Positions 8,050 to 15,785 of a DNA stretch of 64,000 nt are shown here, one piece after another; position 1 is the first letter of the stretch; the number at the start of each line of letters is the position of its first letter. A program made the translations under genes and the position numbers. Origin of the DNA: Adlercreutzia sp. ZJ176 (GTDB taxonomy: Bacteria; Actinomycetota; Coriobacteriia; Coriobacteriales; Eggerthellaceae); contig NZ_JAAKEC010000013.1 in the NCBI RefSeq assembly GCF_011038975.1, forward strand, positions 1 to 64,000, written 5' to 3'. The notes under the pieces were generated by a model, which was not told where the DNA came from, did no database searches, and worked only from the letters and a program-made list of their open reading frames with translations.

Positions 8050-9177
8050 TTACCCGAGAAGGGGCTGGTCAAACGCGTAGAGCGCCTCGTTCACCTGGAA
8101 GATGTCGTAGATACCGTGGATGAGGAAGTACTCCACGATTACGTCGGCCTTGCTGCTGTGGGAGAGCGCGAAGCCCGCGCGGCCGAGCAGGTCACGCGCC
8201 TCGGCGAGGCTGAGCTCGAGCGCGATGGCCAGGGCGCAGGCGGTGCGCTTGGCGGGGCGGTAGTTGTCGTCCTTGCGAATCTTGGCGAACAGCTGGCGGC
8301 TCATGTTGGCGCGTTTGTACACCTGCACGTCGGTCAGGCCGCGCTCGTCGATGAGGCGCAGGACCGTGGCGGCGAACGACTCGTCGAGCGCGGCGATGCG
8401 CTCGCGCAGGTCAGAGGCGTCGAAGGAGGCCGTGTCGAAGGAGCCTGTTTCGAAGGCGGCCACCAGAGGGTTGAGGGGCATGTCCGAAGTGGCGGGCTGC
8501 GGGGCAGGCGCCGAGGGCATGCACGGCGCGGCAGCTGGCTCCCCCGCCAGCTCAACCTCTTCGGCAAGCTCGACGGCGCTGAACCCGCGGGACCCCCCGC
8601 GCCAGGGCGCGCTGCCGAGAATGCGCGTGCCCTCCAGGATGTGCTCGCGCACGTAGACGTCGTCGACGTACTCCGCCACCGACCCGAGCAGCTCGCTGCC
8701 CGCCGCCACCGACTCGCGGTCGAACAGCACCAGGTACACGTGCAGGTCGTGGTCTTCGAGGAAACGCCTGATGGCGCGGATGGTCACGTCGAACGCGCGC
8801 CGCGGCGGGAAGCCGTAGGAACCCGCGGAGATCAGCGGGAGCGCCACCGTCGCGGCGCCCTGCTCGGCGGCGAGGGCGAGCGAGCGCGTCACGCAGGAGG
8901 CGAGCTGCGCGTCCTCGTCATGCGTGCCGCCGCGCCACACGGGCCCCACCGCATGCACGATGCTGTGCGCCGGGAAGTCGAAGGCGGGCGTCGCCACCGC
9001 GTCGCCCACCGCGCAGGGCCCGATGGCGTCGCACGCCGCCTGCAGCTGGGCGAGCCCCGCCACGCGCGCGACGGCCTCGCCAGCCCCGCCGCCGATTCGG
9101 AGCGCCGCGTTGGCCGGGCAGACCACCACGTCAACCCGCATGCGGCACAGGTCATTCCGCACAATGTAACAAGGCAT
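8050..9177 (-). CDS. Macro-domain protein with C-terminal helical/HTH-like region
   Basis: The protein has 375 residues. Residues 1 to about 150 form a macro domain, the fold that binds or hydrolyses ADP-ribose derivatives: VDVVVCPANAALRIGGGAGEAV is the ADP-ribose-binding loop, IVHAVGPVW follows, and LISAGSYGFPP is the second loop. After a variable linker, residues about 255-375 form a helical region. Its segment ALDESFAATVLRLIDERG and the following NMSRQLFAKIR read like a DNA-binding or protein-interaction module often found in uncharacterised bacterial proteins next to macro domains. The ATG at 9177 has GAGGAG upstream at slightly long spacing. No ADP-ribosyltransferase partner is visible nearby. 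Upstream lies a striking 20-bp inverted repeat (9351-9402). Confidence 0.8.
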   Translation of the reverse strand: MPCYIVRNDLCRMRVDVVVCPANAALRIGGGAGEAVARVAGLAQLQAACDAIGPCAVGDAVATPAFDFPAHSIVHAVGPVWRGGTHDEDAQLASCVTRSLALAAEQGAATVALPLISAGSYGFPPRRAFDVTIRAIRRFLEDHDLHVYLVLFDRESVAAGSELLGSVAEYVDDVYVREHILEGTRILGSAPWRGGSRGFSAVELAEEVELAGEPAAAPCMPSAPAPQPATSDMPLNPLVAAFETGSFDTASFDASDLRERIAALDESFAATVLRLIDERGLTDVQVYKRANMSRQLFAKIRKDDNYRPAKRTACALAIALELSLAEARDLLGRAGFALSHSSKADVIVEYFLIHGIYDIFQVNEALYAFDQPLLG

Positions 9178-9350
9178 ACCGCAAGCTCCTCACCTCAGAC
9201 AACAATCCTGGACGGTCGCTCCGGGCAACCGCCGGCCCCGTGCTAGCTCCCGCGCCCGTCCAAAACGCCCACCTCTTCGCCATCAATTATCCTCTTCAGC
9301 TGACGTTTGCCGGCGTAAAAGCAAAGCGGCCGAGGAAATAAGACAGTATC

Positions 9351-9402
9351 AGACATAATCAGGACATGTCCTATTTAATTGAGACATGTCCTGATTATGT
9401 CT
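9351..9402. promoter_or_regulatory. Perfect 20-bp inverted repeat between macro gene and toxin gene
   Basis: Arms AGACATAATCAGGACATGTC (9351-9370) and GACATGTCCTGATTATGTCT (9383-9402) are exact reverse complements with a 12-base AT-rich loop. Each arm contains the palindrome GACATGTC. The repeat starts 5 bases beyond the stop of the toxin gene and lies about 175 bases upstream of the macro gene. It could end the toxin transcript or serve as an operator for the macro gene; it lacks the GC-rich stem of an ordinary terminator. Confidence 0.7.
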
Positions 9403-9406
9403 TAAT

Positions 9407-9766
9407 TCAGAACTCCTCGAGTCCCAGCACCACGAGCACCGTGGCCATCACCTGGGCGAGCGTACCATCATCCAGCGAGCCGACGACCTCAGCCGCGCCC
9501 TCCGCCTCCCGCACACCCAAGTCCATGGCCCTGACGGCCTCGCACTGCACGAAGCCGCGAACGGGGTTGCCCGCGGCTATCTTCACATGGAGCGGATATC
9601 CGTTGTCAACCGACGTCACCGGCACCATCAGCATGAGCGCGCACGTCTTGTTGATGCGCCAAGGACTGAGAACAACGCCGTAGTGGCGATATGCGGGCTC
9701 ATGGCCCTTCGATGGGTCGAAGTTGATGGAAACGACGTCTCCCTGCTCGCAGATCACAGCCCCCAC
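9407..9766 (-). CDS. MazF/PemK-type toxin (endoribonuclease)
   Basis: The protein has 119 residues. The N-terminal GDVVSINFDPSKGHEPAYRHYGVVLSP matches the MazF/PemK beta-barrel opening (G-D-[IV]-x-x-x-x-x-[DP] then R-x-x-V-V-[IL]-S). It is followed by VPVTSVDNGYPLHV and GFVQCEAVRAMD, the conserved core around the mRNA-binding surface. It would cleave mRNA when not bound by the antitoxin. The start is GTG at 9766, with GAAGGAAGG upstream, and it overlaps the 3' end of the antitoxin gene by 13 bases. That arrangement ensures coupled synthesis and is standard for mazEF loci. Confidence 0.9.
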   Translation of the reverse strand: MGAVICEQGDVVSINFDPSKGHEPAYRHYGVVLSPWRINKTCALMLMVPVTSVDNGYPLHVKIAAGNPVRGFVQCEAVRAMDLGVREAEGAAEVVGSLDDGTLAQVMATVLVVLGLEEF

Positions 9767-10062
9767 GCCCTTCCTTCGGCGCCAGCCATGGCGTCAGGCC
9801 GCACGCAAGCCGAGTCAGCCCGCGCATCCCCTTCGTAGCCTGCGAAGAGAGACTCGTACGTGACGTGCCGCGCTGGGCGGATGCGCCGATGAGCGCGCCC
9901 CTTAGGGACAAGCTCGATGTTTCCGCGCTCGTTGACCGCCACGTCAACGTCATCCCCCGAGGAGAGCCCTGCCGCCTTGAGGATGCCCTTGGGGATTCGC
10001 ACGGCCTCGGAGTTGCCCCACGAGGAGATCTTGGTCCTCTGAGCTGCCGCAGTCGTGCACAT
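9754..10062 (-). CDS. MazE-like antitoxin, AbrB/SpoVT fold
   Basis: The protein has 102 residues. The N-terminal half reads TKISSWGNSEAVRIPKGILKAAGLSSGDDVDVAVNE, the swapped-hairpin AbrB/MazE DNA-binding motif. The C-terminal half is the flexible toxin-binding tail. The ATG at 10062 is chosen over an upstream frame start because AGAAGGAGC lies just before it. The gene precedes and overlaps the MazF-like toxin. A perfect inverted repeat (GTATCTAC/GTAGATAC, 10082-10102) lies in its promoter and is the expected site for autorepression. Confidence 0.9.
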   Translation of the reverse strand: MCTTAAAQRTKISSWGNSEAVRIPKGILKAAGLSSGDDVDVAVNERGNIELVPKGRAHRRIRPARHVTYESLFAGYEGDARADSACVRPDAMAGAEGRAWGL

Positions 10063-10081
10063 GCCAGATGCTCCTTCTGCC

Positions 10082-10108
10082 GTATCTACCGATAGTAGAT
10101 ACAATATA
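10082..10108 (-). promoter_or_regulatory. Antitoxin operator and -10 box
   Basis: Perfect 8-bp inverted repeat GTATCTAC (10082-10089) and GTAGATAC (10095-10102), directly abutting a TATATT -10-like hexamer on the minus strand (10103-10108). The predicted transcription start falls inside the palindrome, as expected for MazE autoregulation. Confidence 0.65.
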
Positions 10109-10174
10109 TACCCTGATCACTAGGCGCTCGAAGAACGGCGTCCTTGGCGCAGCGCAACAACCCCCCGCCGCTCT

Positions 10175-10687
10175 CTACTGATCCTTGTCGGCGACGAGCA
10201 TCAGGATGCCGGCAACCATGTTCAACACCAGCAGACATGCGATGCCGAAACCCGTCGTGTTGGCCTTCTTCCCTTGGTAGATGTTGTAGCTGTGGACCGT
10301 CATGGGTATGCTCCACGCGAGCCCGATGATGCTGAAAGCCCAGCATACCGTGCTGATGATGTTGAATATGAATGCGATCATCAGCAGCGTTTTCTGCTTG
10401 TCGGGCCTTGGGTAAACAACGTCGGACGGCGTAACGGGCTGAGCCTGATACGTCTGGGCGGGCGCAGCCTGGCCGTATGCGAGTTGCTGGTTCGGCGCCA
10501 CGCTCGCGTTTACCGGCTGGGGCGCTGCCACATACGGCTGTTGATACGCCTGCTGTTGGTAGGGCATCGCTTGCTGCACCGGCTGCTGCATCTGCGAAGC
10601 AACGCTGCCCTGTCCGCCAAGCGGCGCACCGCAATGCCCGCAAAACGCCCCTTGCCTCACTTCTTTCCCGCAATTGCCGCAAATCAT
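10175..10687 (-). CDS. Zinc-ribbon multi-pass membrane protein
   Basis: The protein has 170 residues. It begins with a zinc ribbon: Cys3, Cys6, Cys16 and Cys19 in MICGNCGKEVRQGAFCGHCG. A glutamine/proline/tyrosine-rich linker of about 70 residues follows, then about three membrane helices (TLLMIAFIFNIISTVCWAF and following). The ATG at 10687 follows GAAGGAGC. It is the last gene of the long minus-strand cluster that contains the kinase, phosphatase and FHA proteins, and it shares the zinc ribbon with three other cluster members. The function is unknown; zinc-ribbon membrane proteins of this kind are common in Gram-positive envelope loci. Confidence 0.75.
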   Translation of the reverse strand: MICGNCGKEVRQGAFCGHCGAPLGGQGSVASQMQQPVQQAMPYQQQAYQQPYVAAPQPVNASVAPNQQLAYGQAAPAQTYQAQPVTPSDVVYPRPDKQKTLLMIAFIFNIISTVCWAFSIIGLAWSIPMTVHSYNIYQGKKANTTGFGIACLLVLNMVAGILMLVADKDQ

Positions 10688-10777
10688 GTCTAGCTCCTTC
10701 ACTGGCTTTAATCCTTGGCCACCGTATCCTCTTTTCAGGAGATCTCGTCGGCCAAACTGTCTTTCCGTACGCAAAGC

Positions 10778-10814
10778 GAGACCTCCTTGCGCCCTCGCCG
10801 CGCAAGGAGGTCTC
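10778..10814 (-). terminator. Rho-independent terminator after the zinc-ribbon membrane protein gene
   Basis: A perfect 14-bp stem (GAGACCTCCTTGCG at 10778-10791 with its complement at 10801-10814) and a 9-base loop, placed 5 bases beyond the stop at 10820. The minus-strand 3' flank is GCTTTGCG, a modest T-run. Confidence 0.7.
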
Positions 10815-10819
10815 AAGCT

Positions 10820-11491
10820 TTACGCTCGCGGGGATCCGCAGCGTCCGCAGAACTTCCCAGTGCCAACGTTTCCGCACTCCGGGCAGCGCCATGCCTCATG
10901 CGCCGATGGGGACACCGGCTTGACGCTGCTCGCACCCGCAGCCGGACTCGCCGCAACGCCAGCAGAACCGGCTGGCCCTACCTTCCGCTTCCGCTTGAAC
11001 GACGACTTGATCTCGTCGATAGACTCCGGCCCCGCATCGGTTGCGGCAACGTCGCCCACGATCTTGCTGCGAAGGGCGCGCACGTCAACAGCTTGGCGAA
11101 TCCCAATGAGCGCGTTCTCGAACATGATGCGGCAGAAGAACTGGCCGACGAAGAAGAACACGGCGAAGCCGATCAAGCTCACGAAGAACGCGGCAGCGCC
11201 ACCGGCGAAAGCCGCGATCAGCACGCTTGCCACGCACGTCACAGTGATAGAGATGGCGCTGAAAAGATAGAGGAAGCGCAGGACCTGCTCGATGTAGAAG
11301 TGATCGAAGTGGAAGAACTTCCCCAGACCTGACTTTCTGTCAGAGTTCTTGCCCAAGAACTTCACGTAGCCGACTATGGTCAGAACCACGACGGCGATCG
11401 TCGCCAGCAGCAGGACGATGCCCACCGCCATCGCCTGTCCCGCCATCTGCGCCGCATAAGGGCTGTATCCGTAGCTATACACCGTACACAC
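10820..11491 (-). CDS. Multi-pass membrane protein with C-terminal zinc ribbon
   Basis: The protein has 223 residues. An N-terminal tyrosine-rich tail leads into a membrane helix (about residues 20-43), then a cytoplasmic loop and two more hydrophobic segments (about 72-120). The C-terminal 30 residues carry a zinc ribbon (CPECGNVGTGKFCGRCG). The middle resembles the DUF4282-type membrane domain, with low certainty. It lies between the FHA/zinc-ribbon gene and the small zinc-ribbon membrane gene, and is followed by its own terminator. A role in assembling or sensing the envelope cluster is inferred from position only. Confidence 0.7.
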   Translation of the reverse strand: MCTVYSYGYSPYAAQMAGQAMAVGIVLLLATIAVVVLTIVGYVKFLGKNSDRKSGLGKFFHFDHFYIEQVLRFLYLFSAISITVTCVASVLIAAFAGGAAAFFVSLIGFAVFFFVGQFFCRIMFENALIGIRQAVDVRALRSKIVGDVAATDAGPESIDEIKSSFKRKRKVGPAGSAGVAASPAAGASSVKPVSPSAHEAWRCPECGNVGTGKFCGRCGSPRA

Positions 11492-11557
11492 CTTTCTCGG
11501 CTTTCGCGCCGATCGTCACAAACACAAGCCTTGGCAAGGCAGCAAGCCCTGCCTTGG

Positions 11558-12703
11558 CTAAGCGCGGCTCGCAGCCTGCGCCGCCGCAAGGCACCACTTC
11601 TCCCCTACGTGGAACACGAACTCCTCATCACCGAGAGAGAACTCCGTCTCGTCCTGGATCTCGACCAGCGCATGAGGAGACAGGGCGACCCCTCCTATCT
11701 TGGTTTTGTTTGCAGAGCCGAGGTCGCTCAGGTAGTACTTCCCGTCACGCGAGACGATCTCGGCATGCTTGCGGCTGATCGCCGAGTTGCCCGTCATGCA
11801 GCACGTCGCCTCCGAGCCGCGACCAAGCACCAAGGGGGGCTCTGCCACGAACATCTCTCCCGTCGCCTTCCTGAACAGCGACACGAGGTTCTGCTCGACC
11901 AATATGGTAGTCTCGCTGAAGTCTTCTGAGCGATAGTCCTCAGACAAGACGAGCGTCTGGTATTCGTCCTCGTCTTCAGCCTGCTCGCGCAGCGGACGGA
12001 CAGGAGGCGCGCTCTGGTCCAGGGCCTTCTTCGGCATCTCCGCCTGAGCACGTGCCGGCGTCTCCACCCGAGCCTGCTCTTGCCTTGCCACCTGCCCCGC
12101 AGCGCTGGACGCGCTCGGCACGGAAGCCGCAGGCTCAGGCTCATCTACGAGGACGCGCCCACATTGGGTGCATTTCGTCACGCTTGCGTCGAGGATGGCG
12201 GAACAACCCGGACATATGGTGATGGCGCCTTCCGGCACGTAGTCTATGCTCATCGCGCCTTCGTCATCGTACGCCATGCTGGATTCCGGCTCCGCCGTCA
12301 GCGGCTCAACGAAGGTCTGCCCTTTCGACGGCTGCCCAGCCGACGCTTGACTCATCGGCACCTGGCTCATCGGCGGCTGCTCCGCGGGCCTCGCGGGCTC
12401 TGCGGGCTCCGCAGGCTCCACGGGCTCCACGGGCTCTACGCGCACCGCTCTCTGCTCTGGCGCAACCGTGCTGGAAGCCGCCCGCGCAGGCTCTTCGCGC
12501 ACAGCTTCCCCGCTACGCGCAGGGGTCTCCTGACGCAGCGGCGCGCCGCAGTATATGCAGAACAGTCCCGTTCCTTCGACCGCCTGCCCGCAGTTACCGC
12601 AGGTAGCCGTCACCTCAACCTCTCGCGGCGTGCCGCAGTGGGTGCAAAACCTCTCATCACCCTGAAAAGGCGCGCCGCAGTGGGTGCAAAATCCTAGATA
12701 CAT
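11558..12703 (-). CDS. FHA-domain protein with three zinc ribbons
   Basis: The protein has 381 residues and no membrane segment. Zinc ribbons sit at Cys6/9/20/23, Cys35/38/49/52 and Cys164/167/178/181. A proline/glutamate-rich linker follows, then a C-terminal FHA domain at about 285-365 with the signature residues VLGRGSE, SAISRKHAEI and LGSANKTKI. FHA domains bind phosphothreonine. Just before the FHA domain two T-x-x-L motifs (Thr250 in EYQTLVLSED and Thr265 in FSETTILVE) sit where GarA/OdhI-type FHA proteins carry their regulatory phosphothreonine. The protein may therefore be a kinase substrate that folds onto its own FHA domain. The ATG at 12703 has AGAAGGAG upstream. The kinase and phosphatase genes lie in the same cluster (23251-25900). 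Confidence 0.85.
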   Translation of the reverse strand: MYLGFCTHCGAPFQGDERFCTHCGTPREVEVTATCGNCGQAVEGTGLFCIYCGAPLRQETPARSGEAVREEPARAASSTVAPEQRAVRVEPVEPVEPAEPAEPARPAEQPPMSQVPMSQASAGQPSKGQTFVEPLTAEPESSMAYDDEGAMSIDYVPEGAITICPGCSAILDASVTKCTQCGRVLVDEPEPAASVPSASSAAGQVARQEQARVETPARAQAEMPKKALDQSAPPVRPLREQAEDEDEYQTLVLSEDYRSEDFSETTILVEQNLVSLFRKATGEMFVAEPPLVLGRGSEATCCMTGNSAISRKHAEIVSRDGKYYLSDLGSANKTKIGGVALSPHALVEIQDETEFSLGDEEFVFHVGEKWCLAAAQAASRA

Positions 12704-12746
12704 GGCTTCTCCTTCTAAGCGCAGATCACATTTGCGTTGCTCGTTG

Positions 12747-13877
12747 TCAAGGCTTGACGAGGCGCACCGTCGGGAGCAGCGCCTTGAACTTGACATAGTC
12801 CTTGTTTTGCCCGGAGGAGTCTTGCGCTGCTTCCAAGGGGGCGCATATCTCGTCGCGGTGCTCGCTCGGCTTCTCGTAAGACAAGCTCACCTTCCATGCG
12901 CGGTCGATGACGTCAATGCGATTCCACAAGTACTCGTAAAGCTGGCACATGCTCTCCCAAGCGCCGTAGTTCACAGACCAAAACGGCATCTTGACGCTCT
13001 TCAAGCTCTCCCACTTCGCCTTTATCTCCGACTTCAGATTGGCCGCCGCACGGGCCTCCGAAGATCGCGTCGACATGGACTCACGCGCATAGTTGTTGTT
13101 GAAGTCGCTTGAGCATCGGGCAACTTCGGAATCATAGGCCCTGATGTCCGCAAGACTCTCAACAAGGATGTGGTAAGCCTCTGAGTCAGAAAGGCCACTC
13201 GACGAGCCAGGAGAGGACGATCCCGGAGCTGGGACCACGGGGGTTCCGCCTGACGTCATGCCATCCGAGCTCTTGCTCGAGCTGCTCTCCGATCCAGAAT
13301 GCGAGTTCAGGCTGAGGCCTCCTTCCCCTGAGGAGCTCCCGGACGCTGACGGCTGGCCGCTCGCCGACGTCGCGCTTGAAGTAGCGCCTGCGTGCGTCGC
13401 CTCGCCCTTCGGACCAGCGAAGATGACCACGAGGCTGACAACAAGCGCGATCACGGCCACGGCAGCGAGGGCGGCGAGGGCTATCACGAGCGTACGGTTC
13501 TTCTTCGCTTCGTCTGATCCGCTCGACTCGTGAGGGGAAAAGCCTGGCGAGGACGGCTGCGTCGACGCTGATGCCGGGGAGTGGGCCGTAACCACAGGGC
13601 GCACAGTCGAAGAAGGCGGGATGTTCGAGCCGGTGGCTGAGCCATATGCCGCTCCGCCCCTTGGCGAAGTCCGTCCCTCCTTCGCTCGCAGATGAACGGG
13701 CTCGACTACCGTATCCCTGAACCGGCTTGTTCCGTTGTTGAGCACTTCGGTATCTGAGCGGCCATCACCCACGGCGTCAAACTCCCCCGTTGTGCCGCGT
13801 GATCCGAGGAGCGTGCCGCAGTTTGTGCAAAAGACCAGATCAGGACTTATCTCACTTCCGCAATTCTCGCAACGCAT
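12747..13877 (-). CDS. Zinc-ribbon single-pass membrane protein
   Basis: The protein has 376 residues. The N-terminal zinc ribbon is Cys3/6/17/20. A cytosolic segment contains an acidic TxxL motif (Thr43 in SDTEVLNN). One membrane helix lies at about residues 129-153. The outer part has a Ser/Gly-rich linker and a helical domain of about 140 residues at the C-terminus (from SEAYHILVESLADIRAYDSEV). The likely topology is N-inside, C-outside. The start is the ATG at 13877 with GGAAGGA upstream; a GTG directly before it is less well spaced. The outer helical domain is not recognised. Confidence 0.75.
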   Translation of the reverse strand: MRCENCGSEISPDLVFCTNCGTLLGSRGTTGEFDAVGDGRSDTEVLNNGTSRFRDTVVEPVHLRAKEGRTSPRGGAAYGSATGSNIPPSSTVRPVVTAHSPASASTQPSSPGFSPHESSGSDEAKKNRTLVIALAALAAVAVIALVVSLVVIFAGPKGEATHAGATSSATSASGQPSASGSSSGEGGLSLNSHSGSESSSSKSSDGMTSGGTPVVPAPGSSSPGSSSGLSDSEAYHILVESLADIRAYDSEVARCSSDFNNNYARESMSTRSSEARAAANLKSEIKAKWESLKSVKMPFWSVNYGAWESMCQLYEYLWNRIDVIDRAWKVSLSYEKPSEHRDEICAPLEAAQDSSGQNKDYVKFKALLPTVRLVKP

Positions 13878-13935
13878 CACGTGTCCTTCCGTCGCTTTCC
13901 GAGCTGCTCAACCCAGCTCGTCCGCCCAACCAAAA

Positions 13936-13968
13936 GGGAGGCCGCATCACGCTGAGACGCGGCCTCCC
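13936..13968 (-). terminator. Rho-independent terminator after the protease-FHA gene
   Basis: A perfect 10-bp stem GGGAGGCCGC/GCGGCCTCCC with a 13-base loop, followed on the minus strand by TTTTGG. It lies 35 bases beyond the stop at 14003. Confidence 0.75.
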
Positions 13969-14002
13969 CCTGCGCACCTATGCGAAGGCGCCTTCCTTTT
14001 GC

Positions 14003-15613
14003 CTACGCGCTGTACTTGAACTTCTCGTCAGCGAGGGTGACCACGTCACCGCTCTTGAGCAGGATCTTCTGGCCCGGGCGAACCTTCACGCCGTTCACGT
14101 ACGTGCCGTTCGCGGCCTTCTGGTCGACGAGGTAGGTCTTGCCGTCCTCAACCAGGAAGCGCACATGGATGCGGCTGATGGAGCTGTTGCCCTCGAGGCA
14201 GTAGCTCACCTGGCTGCGCTCGCGCCCGATGGTGAACTCGGCGCTGTTGATGGGGATGTGCTCGTTCGTGCTCATGCGCGTCAAGCTGCCGCCGCTCGCC
14301 GCCTGGAACAGTATGATGGTCTCGCTGCCGTCAGGAGCGAGAACCGTGGTGCTCTCTGTCTGAGAATCAGGCAGCGGATTGACGGGATGGAAGGTGGCCG
14401 GCGCCGTGGCGGGCGCATTGTCCTTAGGCTCATCCTTCTTGGCGCCCTTCTTCTTACGCGACATCACGACGACTACGACGATGATCGCGATGACGGCGAC
14501 GATCGCGACGATGATGCCGATGATAGCCGGCAAGGGCAGTCCTTCGGGAGCCTCCTCGAGCGCGGCGACCGCGTCGTTCAGCGCCTTCGTGGCATCATCA
14601 ATCTGGGCCTTCTTGTCGTTGTACTCGCTCTCGCTGGTGTTGTCCTCAAGCTCAAGGTTGAGGGCTTCCTTCGCCGGAGCGAGCGCTGCAGTCACGGCCT
14701 TGTAGCTCTCCTCGGTGTACTTCGAGGCGTCCAGCGCCTCAGCAGCAGCAATCGCGGAGTTGAGGCTCGAGAAGGGCAGATTGTAAACCGGCTCGGGATC
14801 GGGATCTATGCCATGCTTATTATACTCAACGCCCAGGTCGTCAAGCACCTCCATGATCTTGTCACTGGCCGCCGCATAGTAGAAGCTGCTGTCGCTCATG
14901 AGGGACACGCCCACCGCGTAGCCGTTGGCGTCAACCATGGGGCCGCCCGAGTCGCCGCCCGACATGGGGCAGTTCGTCTGCAGATAGTAGCCGTTGATGG
15001 TGAACAGGTCAGAGGTCATGCCCTGGTAGATGCCCTCGACCTTGCTCACCGTGCCGTTCTTGATGGTCACATCGTCAGTCGTGTACGTGTTGATGACCTT
15101 GAGGTCGGAGTTCGCAGGGAAGCCGATGGTGTACACCGGCTCAGCAGCCTTCACTTCCATGCTGTTGCGGAACGTCAGCGGCTTGTGGTTGTTCACCACC
15201 TGGTCGAGCTTGAAGATGGCGAAGTCCTGCGCCTCCGAGGCGTTCACGAGGGTGGCGCCAACCGTGACGTCACGGTTGATGGTGACCGAATAGGTCATGC
15301 GCGACTTCAGATCCTGGATGTCCTGACCGGAGTAGCCGAACAGGTCCAGCTCGTTCTGGCTGAAGAACGTGCAGTGATAGCCCGTGATGACCGTGTCATC
15401 ATTGATCAGGAAACACGAACCGCGCGAGTACTCGGCGCCGTCAATGCTCCAGTTGAACTTCATGACACCGCTTGCCGCCGAGCGCACCGCCTCTTCGTCA
15501 GCATGTGCCTGGGTGGCAGGCAGAGCCGCTATGCCGGCCGCCATGAGCATGGCCAAGCACGCAGTGACGAAGAAGCTCAGCAAGCGCATGCCCACTGACT
15601 TCATTTCCTTCAT
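14003..15613 (-). CDS. Membrane-anchored trypsin-like protease with cytosolic FHA domain
   Basis: The protein has 536 residues. It has a signal peptide (LLSFFVTACLAMLMAAGIAALPATQAHA, cleavage near residue 38) and an extracellular trypsin-like domain with a probable triad of His80 (TGYHCTFF), Asp130 (AQDFAIFKL) and Ser222 (GGDSGGP). Next come a FIVAR-like helical repeat at about 283-351, a membrane helix at 363-384 followed by RKKK, and a cytosolic C-terminus with an FHA domain at about 440-534 (FTIGRERS, SSISRIHVRF, ANGTYVNG). Two TxxL motifs (Thr422, Thr432) lie between the membrane and the FHA domain. The ATG at 15613 has AAAGGAGG upstream. The topology links a cell-surface protease to a phosphothreonine reader inside, which fits control by the kinase in the same cluster. 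Confidence 0.88.
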   Translation of the reverse strand: MKEMKSVGMRLLSFFVTACLAMLMAAGIAALPATQAHADEEAVRSAASGVMKFNWSIDGAEYSRGSCFLINDDTVITGYHCTFFSQNELDLFGYSGQDIQDLKSRMTYSVTINRDVTVGATLVNASEAQDFAIFKLDQVVNNHKPLTFRNSMEVKAAEPVYTIGFPANSDLKVINTYTTDDVTIKNGTVSKVEGIYQGMTSDLFTINGYYLQTNCPMSGGDSGGPMVDANGYAVGVSLMSDSSFYYAAASDKIMEVLDDLGVEYNKHGIDPDPEPVYNLPFSSLNSAIAAAEALDASKYTEESYKAVTAALAPAKEALNLELEDNTSESEYNDKKAQIDDATKALNDAVAALEEAPEGLPLPAIIGIIVAIVAVIAIIVVVVVMSRKKKGAKKDEPKDNAPATAPATFHPVNPLPDSQTESTTVLAPDGSETIILFQAASGGSLTRMSTNEHIPINSAEFTIGRERSQVSYCLEGNSSISRIHVRFLVEDGKTYLVDQKAANGTYVNGVKVRPGQKILLKSGDVVTLADEKFKYSA

Positions 15614-15730
15614 CCTTTTCCTCCTTTTTCCTTGGTTACGCAAGCCGGCACATCCAGTGCGCGTCTGCTTGCATATCCCATACCTGCTATCTGAAAAGAC
15701 GGCTTGGCCGCTCTTCACAAAGGGAGAGGA

Positions 15731-15775
15731 GGGAGGCCAAGTTGCCAAGCCTCTGGCTGTCCAAGCCTCCCTCGG
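15731..15775 (-). terminator. Probable terminator after the giant surface-protein gene
   Basis: A 9-bp stem GAGGGAGGC/GCCTCCCTC with a long, partly self-paired loop, about 10 bases beyond the stop at 15786. The minus-strand 3' flank is CTCTCCCTTTG. The T-run is weak, so read-through to the protease gene is possible. Confidence 0.5.
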
Positions 15776-15785
15776 TTAGATGCCG

